DNA from: Candidatus Kuenenia stuttgartensis
GTDB lineage: Bacteria > Planctomycetota > Planctomycetia > Isosphaerales > Isosphaeraceae
Direction of reading: 5' to 3'
Assembly (NCBI GenBank): GCA_945865635.1
Contig: CAMBEP010000016.1
Coordinates: 23,456 to 87,455 of the forward strand
DNA length: 64,000 nucleotides
Shown: positions 54,020 through 62,007 of the stretch, piece after piece
How positions within the stretch are numbered: position 1 is the first letter of the stretch
Layout: each line of letters begins with the position of its first letter
The notes under the pieces: generated by a model
Told to the model about the DNA's origin: nothing
Databases searched by the model: none
Seen by the model: only the letters and a program-made list of their open reading frames with translations
Translations under genes and position numbers: made by a program

Positions 54020-54418
54020 GACCGGGTAGCTCAGTTGGTAGAGCATCGGACTTTAAATAGTCGGTGTCAGCCGATAATGAGAGCTTCCAGCGGGAACAAA
54101 CCAACCGCTGGATGAGCATGTTGCGAATTGCTGGAAAGCCCTGACAGCCTCACACGCCACAGCAGGATTGGTAACAATGACTGCGACGGCTTGAAAAGTG
54201 GTGAGGATTGGGTAATCAGCAGGCGAGGTTCCCGCGGTTCGTGGGAATCGGCTTCAGAGACTAAGCGCGACACACCTGAAATGGTGATGATATAGTCCAG
54301 ACTCTCAACGTGAAGATTTCTTTTTGCTGTAAATCAGCAAGAATAGAACTTCGAGGCCGGTGAAAGCCGGTGAGGTAAGTTAATCCGTGGGTCGAGGGTT
54401 CGAGTCCCTCCCCGGTCA
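54020..54418 (+). tRNA. tRNA-Lys(UUU), interrupted by a group I intron
   Basis: The 5' exon (54020-54053) holds acceptor strand GACCGGG, D arm GCTC/GAGC, and the anticodon stem to U34. The 3' exon (54380-54418) completes the loop (CTTTTAA when joined), then the T arm GAGGG-TTCGAGT-CCCTC, and acceptor strand CCCGGTC with discriminator A. The acceptor pairs perfectly over 7 bp. The joined anticodon loop gives UUU. The T27-T43 position is unpaired, leaving 4 bp in the anticodon stem. CCA is not encoded. The intron splits the anticodon between positions 34 and 35. Confidence 0.88.
54054..54379 (+). ncRNA. Group I self-splicing intron (326 nt, no ORF)
   Basis: The intron follows a U (54053) and ends in G (54379), as group I introns do. 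The P element AATTGCTGGAAA is at 54126-54137 and the Q element AATCAGCAGG at 54214-54223 (GCTG pairs with CAGC, P4). The R element contains GACTA (54259-54263) and the S element contains TAGTC (54293-54297), pairing as P7. P8 is CACC/GGTG (54273-54276, 54283-54286). It carries no homing endonuclease frame. The layout resembles the IC3 tRNA introns of cyanobacterial tRNA-Leu. The P1 pairing was not resolved. Confidence 0.85.
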
Positions 54419-54565
54419 TTCCGCAACAGGATGCTCAAGGAATCAGCCTTGAGTATTTTGTTGGATTGAATCTGAGCTTGATTTGGTGATGAGCCGATGA
54501 TAAGCTGGTGCCAATCCTTTGATACAAATCCGAATATAACGATTTGAGTCTGTGAGTCCCGATTC

Positions 54566-54706
54566 ATGAAAACCAAGACCAAGCACAAAAAAAGTTCCGC
54601 CTGGCGTCGCAAAGCCAATAGTAGTCCGATTGCGAAGGGCCGCAAGGCTAAGCGCAAGGGTCGTAACCCAGGCAAGATGAAACACATCGGCGGCCGTGGT
54701 CTGTGA
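54566..54706 (+). CDS. 46-residue highly basic protein
   Basis: ATG 54566 to TGA 54704-54706 encodes a 46-residue protein starting MKTKTKHKKSSAWRRKANSS and ending IGGRGL. About 40% of residues are Lys, Arg or His, and there are almost no acidic residues or Cys. It looks like a small ribosomal or nucleic-acid-binding protein, but I recognise no family. It lies 147 bases after tRNA-Lys and is followed by a strong terminator, so it could be co-transcribed with the tRNA. The ribosome-binding site is weak (GAG about 9 bases upstream). Confidence 0.6.
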   Translation: MKTKTKHKKSSAWRRKANSSPIAKGRKAKRKGRNPGKMKHIGGRGL

Positions 54707-54744
54707 TTGATCACAGTCCTCATGCCAATAGCTGATTGGGTTCT

Positions 54745-54768
54745 AAGCGGAGCATGCTCCGCTTTTTT
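54745..54768 (+). terminator. Rho-independent terminator after the small basic gene
   Basis: AAGCGGAGCA and TGCTCCGCTT are perfect complements across 54745-54764, followed by TTTT. Allowing for a 4-base loop this is an 8-bp G:C-rich stem with a good T-run. Confidence 0.85.
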
Positions 54769-54910
54769 ATTTCGTATTTTTCGATTGTTTTAAGAGTTAA
54801 ATCTGGCAAGATAAGTATTGGATCTCGATTCGAGTGGCTCCAGTGATTGCGGGTTGGAAGTCGGTTTCCGGACAAATTGTGATCGGGACGTTCTATTCGA
54901 GGATGATTGC

Positions 54911-57900
54911 ATGAGCGGTTTTTCGATTCACCTGCACTGGTTGACACGAATCAGCCTTTTACTGATTTTGGTTGGCTTCAAACTGGATGCGGCCGAACCG
55001 GTTGGCAAGCTTGACTTTAATCGTGACATTCGGCCCATCCTCTCAAACCATTGCTGGAACTGCCACGGGCAGGATGAAGCCTCACGTAAAGCCAGTCTGC
55101 GTCTTGATATACGTGATCAAGCCATTGGCAAGACAAAGAGTGATGATCATGCAATTGTGCCTGGCGATGCCAATTCCAGCGCGATGGTGGAACGTATCGA
55201 CGCCAGCGACGACGCCCAGATGCCTCCGAAGTCGTTCAAGAAGCCTCTAGGTCAGGCTCAGAAAGCGATTCTCAAACGCTGGATTTCAGAAGGTGCCCCA
55301 TACGCCAATCACTGGGCCTTTGAGAGCCCCCAAAAAACTTCGGTTTTACCCTTGGTGAAAAATTCAAACTGGCCGAAAAACGAGATTGATCGGTTTGTGC
55401 TACAAAAGCTTGAACTGTTGGGCAAATCGCCATCTCCGCCGGCCAGTCGGAGTACATGGCTGCGTCGAGTCACTCTTGATTTGACCGGTTTGCCACCCAG
55501 CCCAGCGGAAACATTGGCGTTTCTGTCGGACCAATCGCCCAAGGCGCATGAGGCTGTGGTGGATCGGCTTCTGGCTTCGCCCCGACATGCCGAACGCATG
55601 GCGATGCACTGGCTTGATGCGGCACGATATGCAGACACCAATGGCTATAACAACGATGAGGTGCGTACGCTTTGGCCTTGGCGAGACTGGGTGATCAAGG
55701 CCTATGCGGGCAACATGCCATACGATCAATTCTTGACAGAACAGCTTGCTGGCGATCTACTTCCAAACGCCACTCTGAGTCAGAAGGTGGCAACCGGGTT
55801 CAATCGGAACCATGTTCTGACCACCGAAGGCGGCATTATCGACGAAGAATACAGGGTGGAATATGTGGCGGACCGCGTTCACACAACGTCCACCGTATTC
55901 ATGGGCCTTTCCATGCAGTGCGCCCGCTGCCACGACCATAAATACGACCCGATTTCGCAGCGTGATTACTATCGTTTTGCAGCTTTTTTTAACAATATTC
56001 CGGACAAAGTGGTTTCCTACAATCAAGGCCGGATGGCAGAACCGCTGCTGAAAGTTCCGTCGCCAGCCCAACAGGCTCAAAAGCTCAAGCTGGAATCACG
56101 GCAAGAGGAGCTTGCGGCACGGCTTAAGGCACGGTCAACCAAGATTGATGCCGATCTGGCAAAATGGGAATCTCAACTGACATCTGATCAGATATCGAGG
56201 CTGGGGCAGGCTGGTTTGCTGGCACACTTCCCGCTTGATGAAGCCACAGGTAAAGTATATGCGAACCGAGTTCCACAAAGCATACAAGGCTCGGGTAAAG
56301 GCAAGCTGGTTTCAGCGCAAGGGCATTTTGGGGGTGCGGTTGAGTTCACAGGCGAAACCTTTATTGAAGCTGGCCAAACTGGGGCGGTAGAGGCGGATCA
56401 GGCGATTTCGCTTTCAGCCTGGATCTTTCCGAAGAAATCTGGATCAGGCACAGTGGTTTCGAAGATGGACGACGACAACTCGTTTCGTGGTTATGACCTG
56501 ATTCTGGAAGAGGGCAAAGTCGCCAGCCACTTCATCAATCATTGGCCTGACAAGGCTTTTAAAGTGATGACCAAGCAAGCCATCACGACCGATGTCTGGC
56601 ACCATGTGGCTGTTTCGTACGATGGGTCTCGAAAAGCTTCTGGAATCAAGATTTATGTCGATGGAAAGCCGCAGGAACTCTCTATAGCCACGAACAATGT
56701 TTTGGAAGGCACGTTGAAGACGGATCAGCCGTTTCACATTGGGCGTCGCCAGAAGTCGTCGCCATTTCTGGGCAAGATTGATGATATTCAGATTTATTCC
56801 ATGGTTTTGGGTTCCGATAAGGTTCAGCAAATTGCCAGCGGACAATTGCAGGGTGGGTTTGCCGAAGTTTTGAAATTAGCGAAACAGGATCGCAAGCCAG
56901 ATCAGGTGGAACTTCTCAGGGGCTATTATTTGGATCAGGTGGACGAACAGTCCCGCAGATGGAAATCGGAACTTGCGGAGATTCCGAAGCAGCTTTCCGA
57001 GCTTGATAAGGCCATACCAGTCACGATGGTCATGGCCGAGATGGTTCCTCGTCGTCCCACTCATATTCTCAAGCGGGGGCAGTACGACCAGCTTGGGGAT
57101 GTGGTGCAAACTGGTTTGCCGGGGGTCTTTCGCGGTGATTCAAACGAATCTGCCAGTCGGCTTGATATGGCCCGCTGGCTGACGAGCCCGAGCCACCCTT
57201 TGACAGCCCGAGTGGCTGTCAATCGATGGTGGGAGATGCTTTTTGGGGTTGGTTTGGTGGAGACTGTCGAAGATTTCGGGGTTCAGGGTTCCTTGCCGAC
57301 TCATCCGGAGTTGCTGGATTGGCTCGCTCTGGAACTGGTTGGCCAGAACTGGAACACCCGGGCAATGCTCAAAAAGATCGTACTTTCAGCCACCTATCAG
57401 CAGTCATCGCATGCGGATGCGGCATTGCTTGAAAGCGATCCGCGCAACCATCTTTTGGGCCGGGGGCCACGATATCGATTGCCCGCCGAAACCGTTCGCG
57501 ATAATGCCTTGGCCATAAGCGGTCTGCTGGTCGAGAAAGTTGGTGGGCCGAGCGTTAAACCCTATCAACCAGAAGGCTTATGGGAAGATGTCTCGGTGGA
57601 GCGGCGTGAAAAATATGCCCCTGATCTGGGGCCCGATCTTTATCGTCGAAGCATGTATACGTTCTGGAAGCGCACTTGCCCACCGCCTGGAATGGCTGCG
57701 TTTGATGCTCCTGATCGCGAGACATGCCTGATTCGCAGGGCTCGTACGAACACGCCCCTGCAAGCTCTTGTGCTGCTTAATGACCCGACTTATGTTGAGG
57801 CAGCTCGAAAGTTTGCAGAGCGCCTGCTGTCAAGCTCCCAGTCCAATCCGGATCGACTTTTTGAAGCCTACCAGCTGGCTTTGAGTCGATCGCCTCGGCC

Positions 57901-58096
57901 CGACGAAATCAAGATTCTCATGAAGGTGTATGAGTCGGCCAGAAAACGATTTGAGAAGGATCGTGCCTCGGCTGGAAAGCTGATCGCAATCGGTCATTCC
58001 AAGCGGTTGGAAAAACTTGATCCCGCCGAACTTGCTGCATGGACCACCGTTACCAGCATGATTCTGAATCTGGATGAAACGATCTCCAAGCCATGA
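54911..58096 (+). CDS. PSCyt1-DUF1549-LamG-DUF1553 protein
   Basis: The 1061-residue exported protein has a signal peptide (WLTRISLLLILVGFKLDA), heme motif CWNCH, DUF1549 (RRVTLDLTGLPPSPAETL, RHAERMAMHWLDAARYADTNGYNNDE, CARCHDHKYDPISQRDYYRFA), a LamG/concanavalin-like domain at about residues 435-643 (GLLAHFPLDEATGK, AISLSAWIFPKK, WHHVAVSYDGS, GIKIYVDGKPQ, GKIDDIQIYSMVL), and DUF1553 (MARWLTSPSHPLTARVAVNRWWEMLFGVGLVETVEDFG, RSMYTFWKRTCPPPGMAAFDAPDRE, LQALVLLNDPTYVEAAR). ATG 54911 has GAGG eight bases upstream. It overlaps the next gene by 4 bases and heads a three-gene operon. LamG suggests glycan contact. Confidence 0.93.
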   Translation: MSGFSIHLHWLTRISLLLILVGFKLDAAEPVGKLDFNRDIRPILSNHCWNCHGQDEASRKASLRLDIRDQAIGKTKSDDHAIVPGDANSSAMVERIDASDDAQMPPKSFKKPLGQAQKAILKRWISEGAPYANHWAFESPQKTSVLPLVKNSNWPKNEIDRFVLQKLELLGKSPSPPASRSTWLRRVTLDLTGLPPSPAETLAFLSDQSPKAHEAVVDRLLASPRHAERMAMHWLDAARYADTNGYNNDEVRTLWPWRDWVIKAYAGNMPYDQFLTEQLAGDLLPNATLSQKVATGFNRNHVLTTEGGIIDEEYRVEYVADRVHTTSTVFMGLSMQCARCHDHKYDPISQRDYYRFAAFFNNIPDKVVSYNQGRMAEPLLKVPSPAQQAQKLKLESRQEELAARLKARSTKIDADLAKWESQLTSDQISRLGQAGLLAHFPLDEATGKVYANRVPQSIQGSGKGKLVSAQGHFGGAVEFTGETFIEAGQTGAVEADQAISLSAWIFPKKSGSGTVVSKMDDDNSFRGYDLILEEGKVASHFINHWPDKAFKVMTKQAITTDVWHHVAVSYDGSRKASGIKIYVDGKPQELSIATNNVLEGTLKTDQPFHIGRRQKSSPFLGKIDDIQIYSMVLGSDKVQQIASGQLQGGFAEVLKLAKQDRKPDQVELLRGYYLDQVDEQSRRWKSELAEIPKQLSELDKAIPVTMVMAEMVPRRPTHILKRGQYDQLGDVVQTGLPGVFRGDSNESASRLDMARWLTSPSHPLTARVAVNRWWEMLFGVGLVETVEDFGVQGSLPTHPELLDWLALELVGQNWNTRAMLKKIVLSATYQQSSHADAALLESDPRNHLLGRGPRYRLPAETVRDNALAISGLLVEKVGGPSVKPYQPEGLWEDVSVERREKYAPDLGPDLYRRSMYTFWKRTCPPPGMAAFDAPDRETCLIRRARTNTPLQALVLLNDPTYVEAARKFAERLLSSSQSNPDRLFEAYQLALSRSPRPDEIKILMKVYESARKRFEKDRASAGKLIAIGHSKRLEKLDPAELAAWTTVTSMILNLDETISKP

Positions 58097-59274
58097 ATAA
58101 TCAGCAGATGGTGGATCTCTCCAAACGTGTGACGAACCGACGACTATTTTGCCAGTCTTCGATATTGGCGAGCGGTTTGCTGGTCCTGCCAGCATCGGCA
58201 CAGGCTGAGTCGCTGGCTGGCCTAACGATATCTAGCCCCTTGTCAAAACAAGTCTTGCAAAGGGAAGGCTATGAGCCGGCGCATGCTTATGACCATGAGC
58301 CCGGCGGACCGAAGCTGGGGCATGCCAAGGTCACAATCAAAGGGGCCTGGAAAGGGGCTGTGCCCGTCAGGCTTCAAGTCCGAACCACGGTTCATGAAGG
58401 TTGTTCCGGCAAACCGATTGACTGGAAGCTTCTGGGCGAGCTTTCAGTGGCCGGCGACTATCAATTTTCGATCCAGATTCCAGCCGGCGGTTGGTATCGG
58501 CTTGAAGTGCGTGCTTTGAATGATACGGGCTCTGTCATAAGCTCCGCTGTGGTGGATCAGGTGGGGGTTGGCGAGGTTTTTCTGATTTCAGGGCAATCTT
58601 ATGCGGCAGGTGCCAACGACGAACTTCTGAAGATTGACGACCCCCGGGAGCGAACGGTTCTGTTCGACTGGGTCACCAAATCCTGGAAAACTGCGAACGA
58701 CCCGTTCCCTCATGTCGATTCTGGAGGCACCATCTGGCCTGCATTTGCCAACACCCTTCAGCCCATTTTACAAGTCCCCATCGGATTGATCAATGTCGCC
58801 GTGGGTGGGACGGCTTCGCGTCAGTGGATGCCTGGCCAAGATCTTTTTCGCCGGTTTTCTGAAGCTGGCCAAGCCGTGGGCCGATTTCGCTATGTGCTCT
58901 GGCAGCAAGGCGAAAGTGATGTGATTGAGAATATTTCTACAGCCACATATGTCGAGCGTTTGATGACGATCCACAAAGCCCTTGCCAAGCAATGGGGCTT
59001 TTCACCTCGCTGGCTGCTGGCAAAATCCACTCTCCATCCGACGGTCTATAAAAAGCCCGTTGAAGAGGCTCGCATTCGGGCTGCGATTGATCAGCTTTGG
59101 AGTGTGCCCGGATTTGGGCGTGGCCCTGATACGGATATTTTGAACGGTGAGAATCGTGGTGGGATCAAGTCGCGACGACATTTCTCGCCGATTGGTCAGC
59201 GTCGGGCTGGGCTGATGTGGTTTGCCAGTGTTTGGGCGGCATTGAATGAGGAGAGAGTACCATCAGAAACCTGA
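58093..59274 (+). CDS. Sialate O-acetylesterase-like SGNH hydrolase
   Basis: The 393-residue protein has a Tat-like or Sec N-terminus ([24 protein letters not shown]) and SASA-family motifs: catalytic Ser in [10 protein letters not shown], block III-type Asn-Val-Ala-Val-Gly-Gly in [25 protein letters not shown], and a late His in RHFSPIGQ. These carbohydrate esterases remove acetyl groups from sugars. An N-terminal beta-sandwich ([29 protein letters not shown]) precedes the catalytic domain. It overlaps the DUF1549/DUF1553 gene by 4 bases and precedes DUF1501 by 17 bases, implying one exported pathway. Confidence 0.82.
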   Translation: MNNQQMVDLSKRVTNRRLFCQSSILASGLLVLPASAQAESLAGLTISSPLSKQVLQREGYEPAHAYDHEPGGPKLGHAKVTIKGAWKGAVPVRLQVRTTVHEGCSGKPIDWKLLGELSVAGDYQFSIQIPAGGWYRLEVRALNDTGSVISSAVVDQVGVGEVFLISGQSYAAGANDELLKIDDPRERTVLFDWVTKSWKTANDPFPHVDSGGTIWPAFANTLQPILQVPIGLINVAVGGTASRQWMPGQDLFRRFSEAGQAVGRFRYVLWQQGESDVIENISTATYVERLMTIHKALAKQWGFSPRWLLAKSTLHPTVYKKPVEEARIRAAIDQLWSVPGFGRGPDTDILNGENRGGIKSRRHFSPIGQRRAGLMWFASVWAALNEERVPSET

Positions 59275-59291
59275 ATGAATTTCAGCAGCAG

Positions 59292-60701
59292 ATGCATCGC
59301 CGAGCCTTCCTGAATCATTCCGCATCGGCCATGGGTGCGGCTGCGATTGCCGGCCTGATGGCACGCGACAATCAGGCTAAAGCCTCTGCTGCGGCTCAGT
59401 TGACCCATTTTGCGCCTAAGGCCAAACGGATAGTTTATCTGTTCCAGTCAGGCGGGCCATCGCATCTGGAATTGCTCGACTACAAGCCGAACCTGAAGAA
59501 GCTGCACGGTACGGAACTGCCGGATTCAATCAGGCATGGCCAGCGATTGACGGGCATGACATCCGGTCAGAAGAGCTTTCCGGTAATCGCTCCGAAATTC
59601 AAATTTCATCAGGCGGGGCAGGCGGGCACATGGGTCAGTGAACTCTTGCCGCACACGGCGCGGGTTATGGACGATATCTGCCTGATCCGGTCCATGCACA
59701 CAGAGGCGATCAATCACGACCCTGCCATTACGTTTATTCAAACTGGTTCGCAGCAACCTGGGCGTCCTTCGCTTGGGGCCTGGCTGAGTTATGGATTGGG
59801 CAGTGAGGCCGACGATTTGCCAGCGTTTATTGTTTTGATCTCGCACGGGTCCGGTAAAGACGCCAATCAAGGCCTTCTGGAGCGACTTTGGGGCAGCGGA
59901 TTTTTGCCATCCAGCCATCAGGGAGTGAAGTTTCGGAGCAGTGGCGATTCTGTGCTTTACCTTTCTGATCCTCCTGGAATGGATCGTGAATTGCGCCGTC
60001 AGATGCTCGACGGCCTCGCCCAGCTCAATCAAAGGGAACTGGCCCAGTCCGGCGACCCTGAGATTGCGACACGTATTTCGCAATACGAAATGGCCTTCCG
60101 GATGCAGTCGTCGGTTCCCGACCTGACGGATCTCTCCAAAGAGTCGGCAAAGACATTTGAGCTTTACGGTGAAGAATCCAAAAAGCCTGGGACCTTTGCC
60201 GCCAACTGCCTGCTGGCCCGCCGAATGCTTGAGCGGGGCGTTCGCTGTGTTCAACTCTATCACCGGGGCTGGGATCAGCACGGTGGATTGCCGACGAATA
60301 TTCCGAAGCAGGCCCATGATATTGATCAGCCTCAGGCCGCTTTGATCACCGACCTGAAGCAGAGGGGGATGCTGGAGGATACTTTGATTGTCTGGGCTGG
60401 CGAATTTGGCCGGACGGTATACGGCCAAGGTGGTCTGCAGGAAGATTATGGCCGCGATCACCATGGCCGATGCTTCTCCGTGTGGCTGGCTGGCGGCGGA
60501 ATCAGGCCCGGCATGGTTCATGGCGAGACCGACGATTACGGCTATAACATCTCGCGCGACCCAGTGCATATCCACGACCTGAATGCCACCATTTTGCACT
60601 GCCTGGGCTATGACCACAAACGACTTACGTATCGCTATCAGGGCCGCGATTTTCGTCTGACCGACGTGCATGGCAATGTGGTCAAGCCAATTCTGGCTTG
60701 A
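59292..60701 (+). CDS. DUF1501 protein
   Basis: The 469-residue protein opens [24 protein letters not shown], a short Tat-type signal. DUF1501 motifs: [164 protein letters not shown]. It completes a three-gene operon. A 423-residue open frame on the opposite strand is a shadow of this gene. Confidence 0.94.
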   Translation: MHRRAFLNHSASAMGAAAIAGLMARDNQAKASAAAQLTHFAPKAKRIVYLFQSGGPSHLELLDYKPNLKKLHGTELPDSIRHGQRLTGMTSGQKSFPVIAPKFKFHQAGQAGTWVSELLPHTARVMDDICLIRSMHTEAINHDPAITFIQTGSQQPGRPSLGAWLSYGLGSEADDLPAFIVLISHGSGKDANQGLLERLWGSGFLPSSHQGVKFRSSGDSVLYLSDPPGMDRELRRQMLDGLAQLNQRELAQSGDPEIATRISQYEMAFRMQSSVPDLTDLSKESAKTFELYGEESKKPGTFAANCLLARRMLERGVRCVQLYHRGWDQHGGLPTNIPKQAHDIDQPQAALITDLKQRGMLEDTLIVWAGEFGRTVYGQGGLQEDYGRDHHGRCFSVWLAGGGIRPGMVHGETDDYGYNISRDPVHIHDLNATILHCLGYDHKRLTYRYQGRDFRLTDVHGNVVKPILA

Positions 60702-61240
60702 ATCATCTGATGAGCAGCTACCCGGCTGGATGACTCGAGCCGGGTGAGCTTTTCTGTGGGAATAATGATGTAACCCTGTAAAACATTGACGCGACAAGAA
60801 TTTTTATTGTCATGATTTTGCCGGTCCGGATGATTGACTTCTATGGTAGAGGATTCCAGCATGAGGCAGGAACTACTGTGAGAACTCCTCATATCTGGAA
60901 GTTGTTTTTAGGAACAGCCATGTCCTGTCCTCCGGAGAATAATTCAACGACTTGTCTACTTGGGCTCCTGAGAAGCGACCTGACGCTGCCCTCAAGCCGA
61001 ATAAATGGGGTGGTTTGCATTTGGATTTTCGGCATATTCTGAAACATAAGATTTTTTCCATGAAGCCTACCCGAAAATCTTGACTTTACGGCCATTCTCA
61101 TTCAATGATACAAATAGATACATTTCTGGATCACGAATCCGCCTAAAATCTTACTCATAATCATGCATCATAAATTTGCGAAGAGATGGGCTTCAATCGA
61201 CTCTCAAGTGACGAGACATAATCAAGAAAGGAAGGGCCTG
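60702..61240. other. Intergenic region (539 bases)
   Basis: It contains the operon terminator at 60716-60755. A TTGACT box at 61080-61085 might be the -35 element of the next gene, but no good -10 follows at standard spacing. No further gene was recognised. Confidence 0.4.
60716..60755 (+). terminator. Rho-independent terminator of the DUF1501 operon
   Basis: ACCCGGCT (60720-60727) pairs with AGCCGGGT (60738-60745); flanking AGCT arms extend the stem around a one-base bulge, followed by TTTCT. It lies 15 bases after the stop codon. Confidence 0.75.
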
Positions 61241-61966
61241 ATGACGATCAATCGAAGTCTTCTCATGCGATATTCACTCGGATTGGCTGTGGCTGTCGGA
61301 TTGTTCACCGCCGTGGCTGCCCAGGGAATTCGCAAGCCGTCCATGAGCGACACCATCAGGGCCAATGTTTATGCGGACAACTGGTTTCAAATGTATATCA
61401 ACGATGAACTGGTCGCGGTGGATTCCATTAAGTTCATCCCTCATAACGTCGTCTCAGTTGACATTCTACCAACCTATCCCATGACAATTGCAGTCATGGC
61501 TAAAGACAATGCTGATCCTAAAACCGGTATGGAATATGCCAACACAAATATCGGCGATGCTGGTTTCATCTTGAAATTCACTGACGGAACCATCACAAAC
61601 GCTCGCTGGAAGGCGAAGTCGTTTTCTCACGGCCAAGTCAATGGCGACACCAAAAATCCACGTGTCGAAAATATTCCGATTCCCGACAACTGGTTTGCAA
61701 TCGATTTCGACGACCACGACTGGGCAAATGCAACCGAGTTTACCGAGGAAGAAGTAGGCCCCAAACAGCCCTATTATGACACCGACTTCAAAGGCGCAAA
61801 ATTCATTTGGTCCAAGGATATCGCCTTGGACAACACCGTGATTTTCCGCCATCATGTCGCAGTCTCACCCGACGGCAAACAGCGACCTGATTTCACAAAC
61901 CTCAATAATGTGGTGCCCGATGCACCCAAGAAAAAAGACTCAGCCAAGAAAAAGCGGCCGCGCTGA
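61241..61966 (+). CDS. Secreted protein with galactose-binding-like domain and Lys-rich tail
   Basis: The 241-residue protein has a signal peptide (YSLGLAVAVGLFTAVAAQG). The mature part (DTIRANVYADNWFQMYINDELVAVDSIKFIPHNVVSVDILPTYPMTIAVMAKDNADPKTG; ARWKAKSFSHG; DNWFAIDFDDHDWANATEF; FIWSKDIALDNTVIFRHHV) resembles galactose-binding-like beta-sandwich domains. The C-terminus is strongly basic (PKKKDSAKKKRPR). AAGGAAGGG lies upstream of ATG 61241. It precedes the YHYH-domain gene by 41 bases and is probably co-transcribed. No catalytic residues are evident. Confidence 0.75.
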   Translation: MTINRSLLMRYSLGLAVAVGLFTAVAAQGIRKPSMSDTIRANVYADNWFQMYINDELVAVDSIKFIPHNVVSVDILPTYPMTIAVMAKDNADPKTGMEYANTNIGDAGFILKFTDGTITNARWKAKSFSHGQVNGDTKNPRVENIPIPDNWFAIDFDDHDWANATEFTEEEVGPKQPYYDTDFKGAKFIWSKDIALDNTVIFRHHVAVSPDGKQRPDFTNLNNVVPDAPKKKDSAKKKRPR

Positions 61967-62007
61967 GCGAAATCTACAACTGTCATTCAATACATGGAGT
62001 ATCAAAA

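Noticed and set aside
54334..54723. 129-residue open frame on the minus strand across the tRNA 3' exon
   Set aside because: It reads RGGTRTLDPRI, a well-known artefact of translating tRNA T-arm and acceptor sequence in reverse; it also overlaps the small basic gene.
59526..60797. 423-residue open frame opposite the last DUF1501 gene
   Set aside because: It has no family similarity and mirrors the codon pattern of the real plus-strand gene with full DUF1501 motifs.
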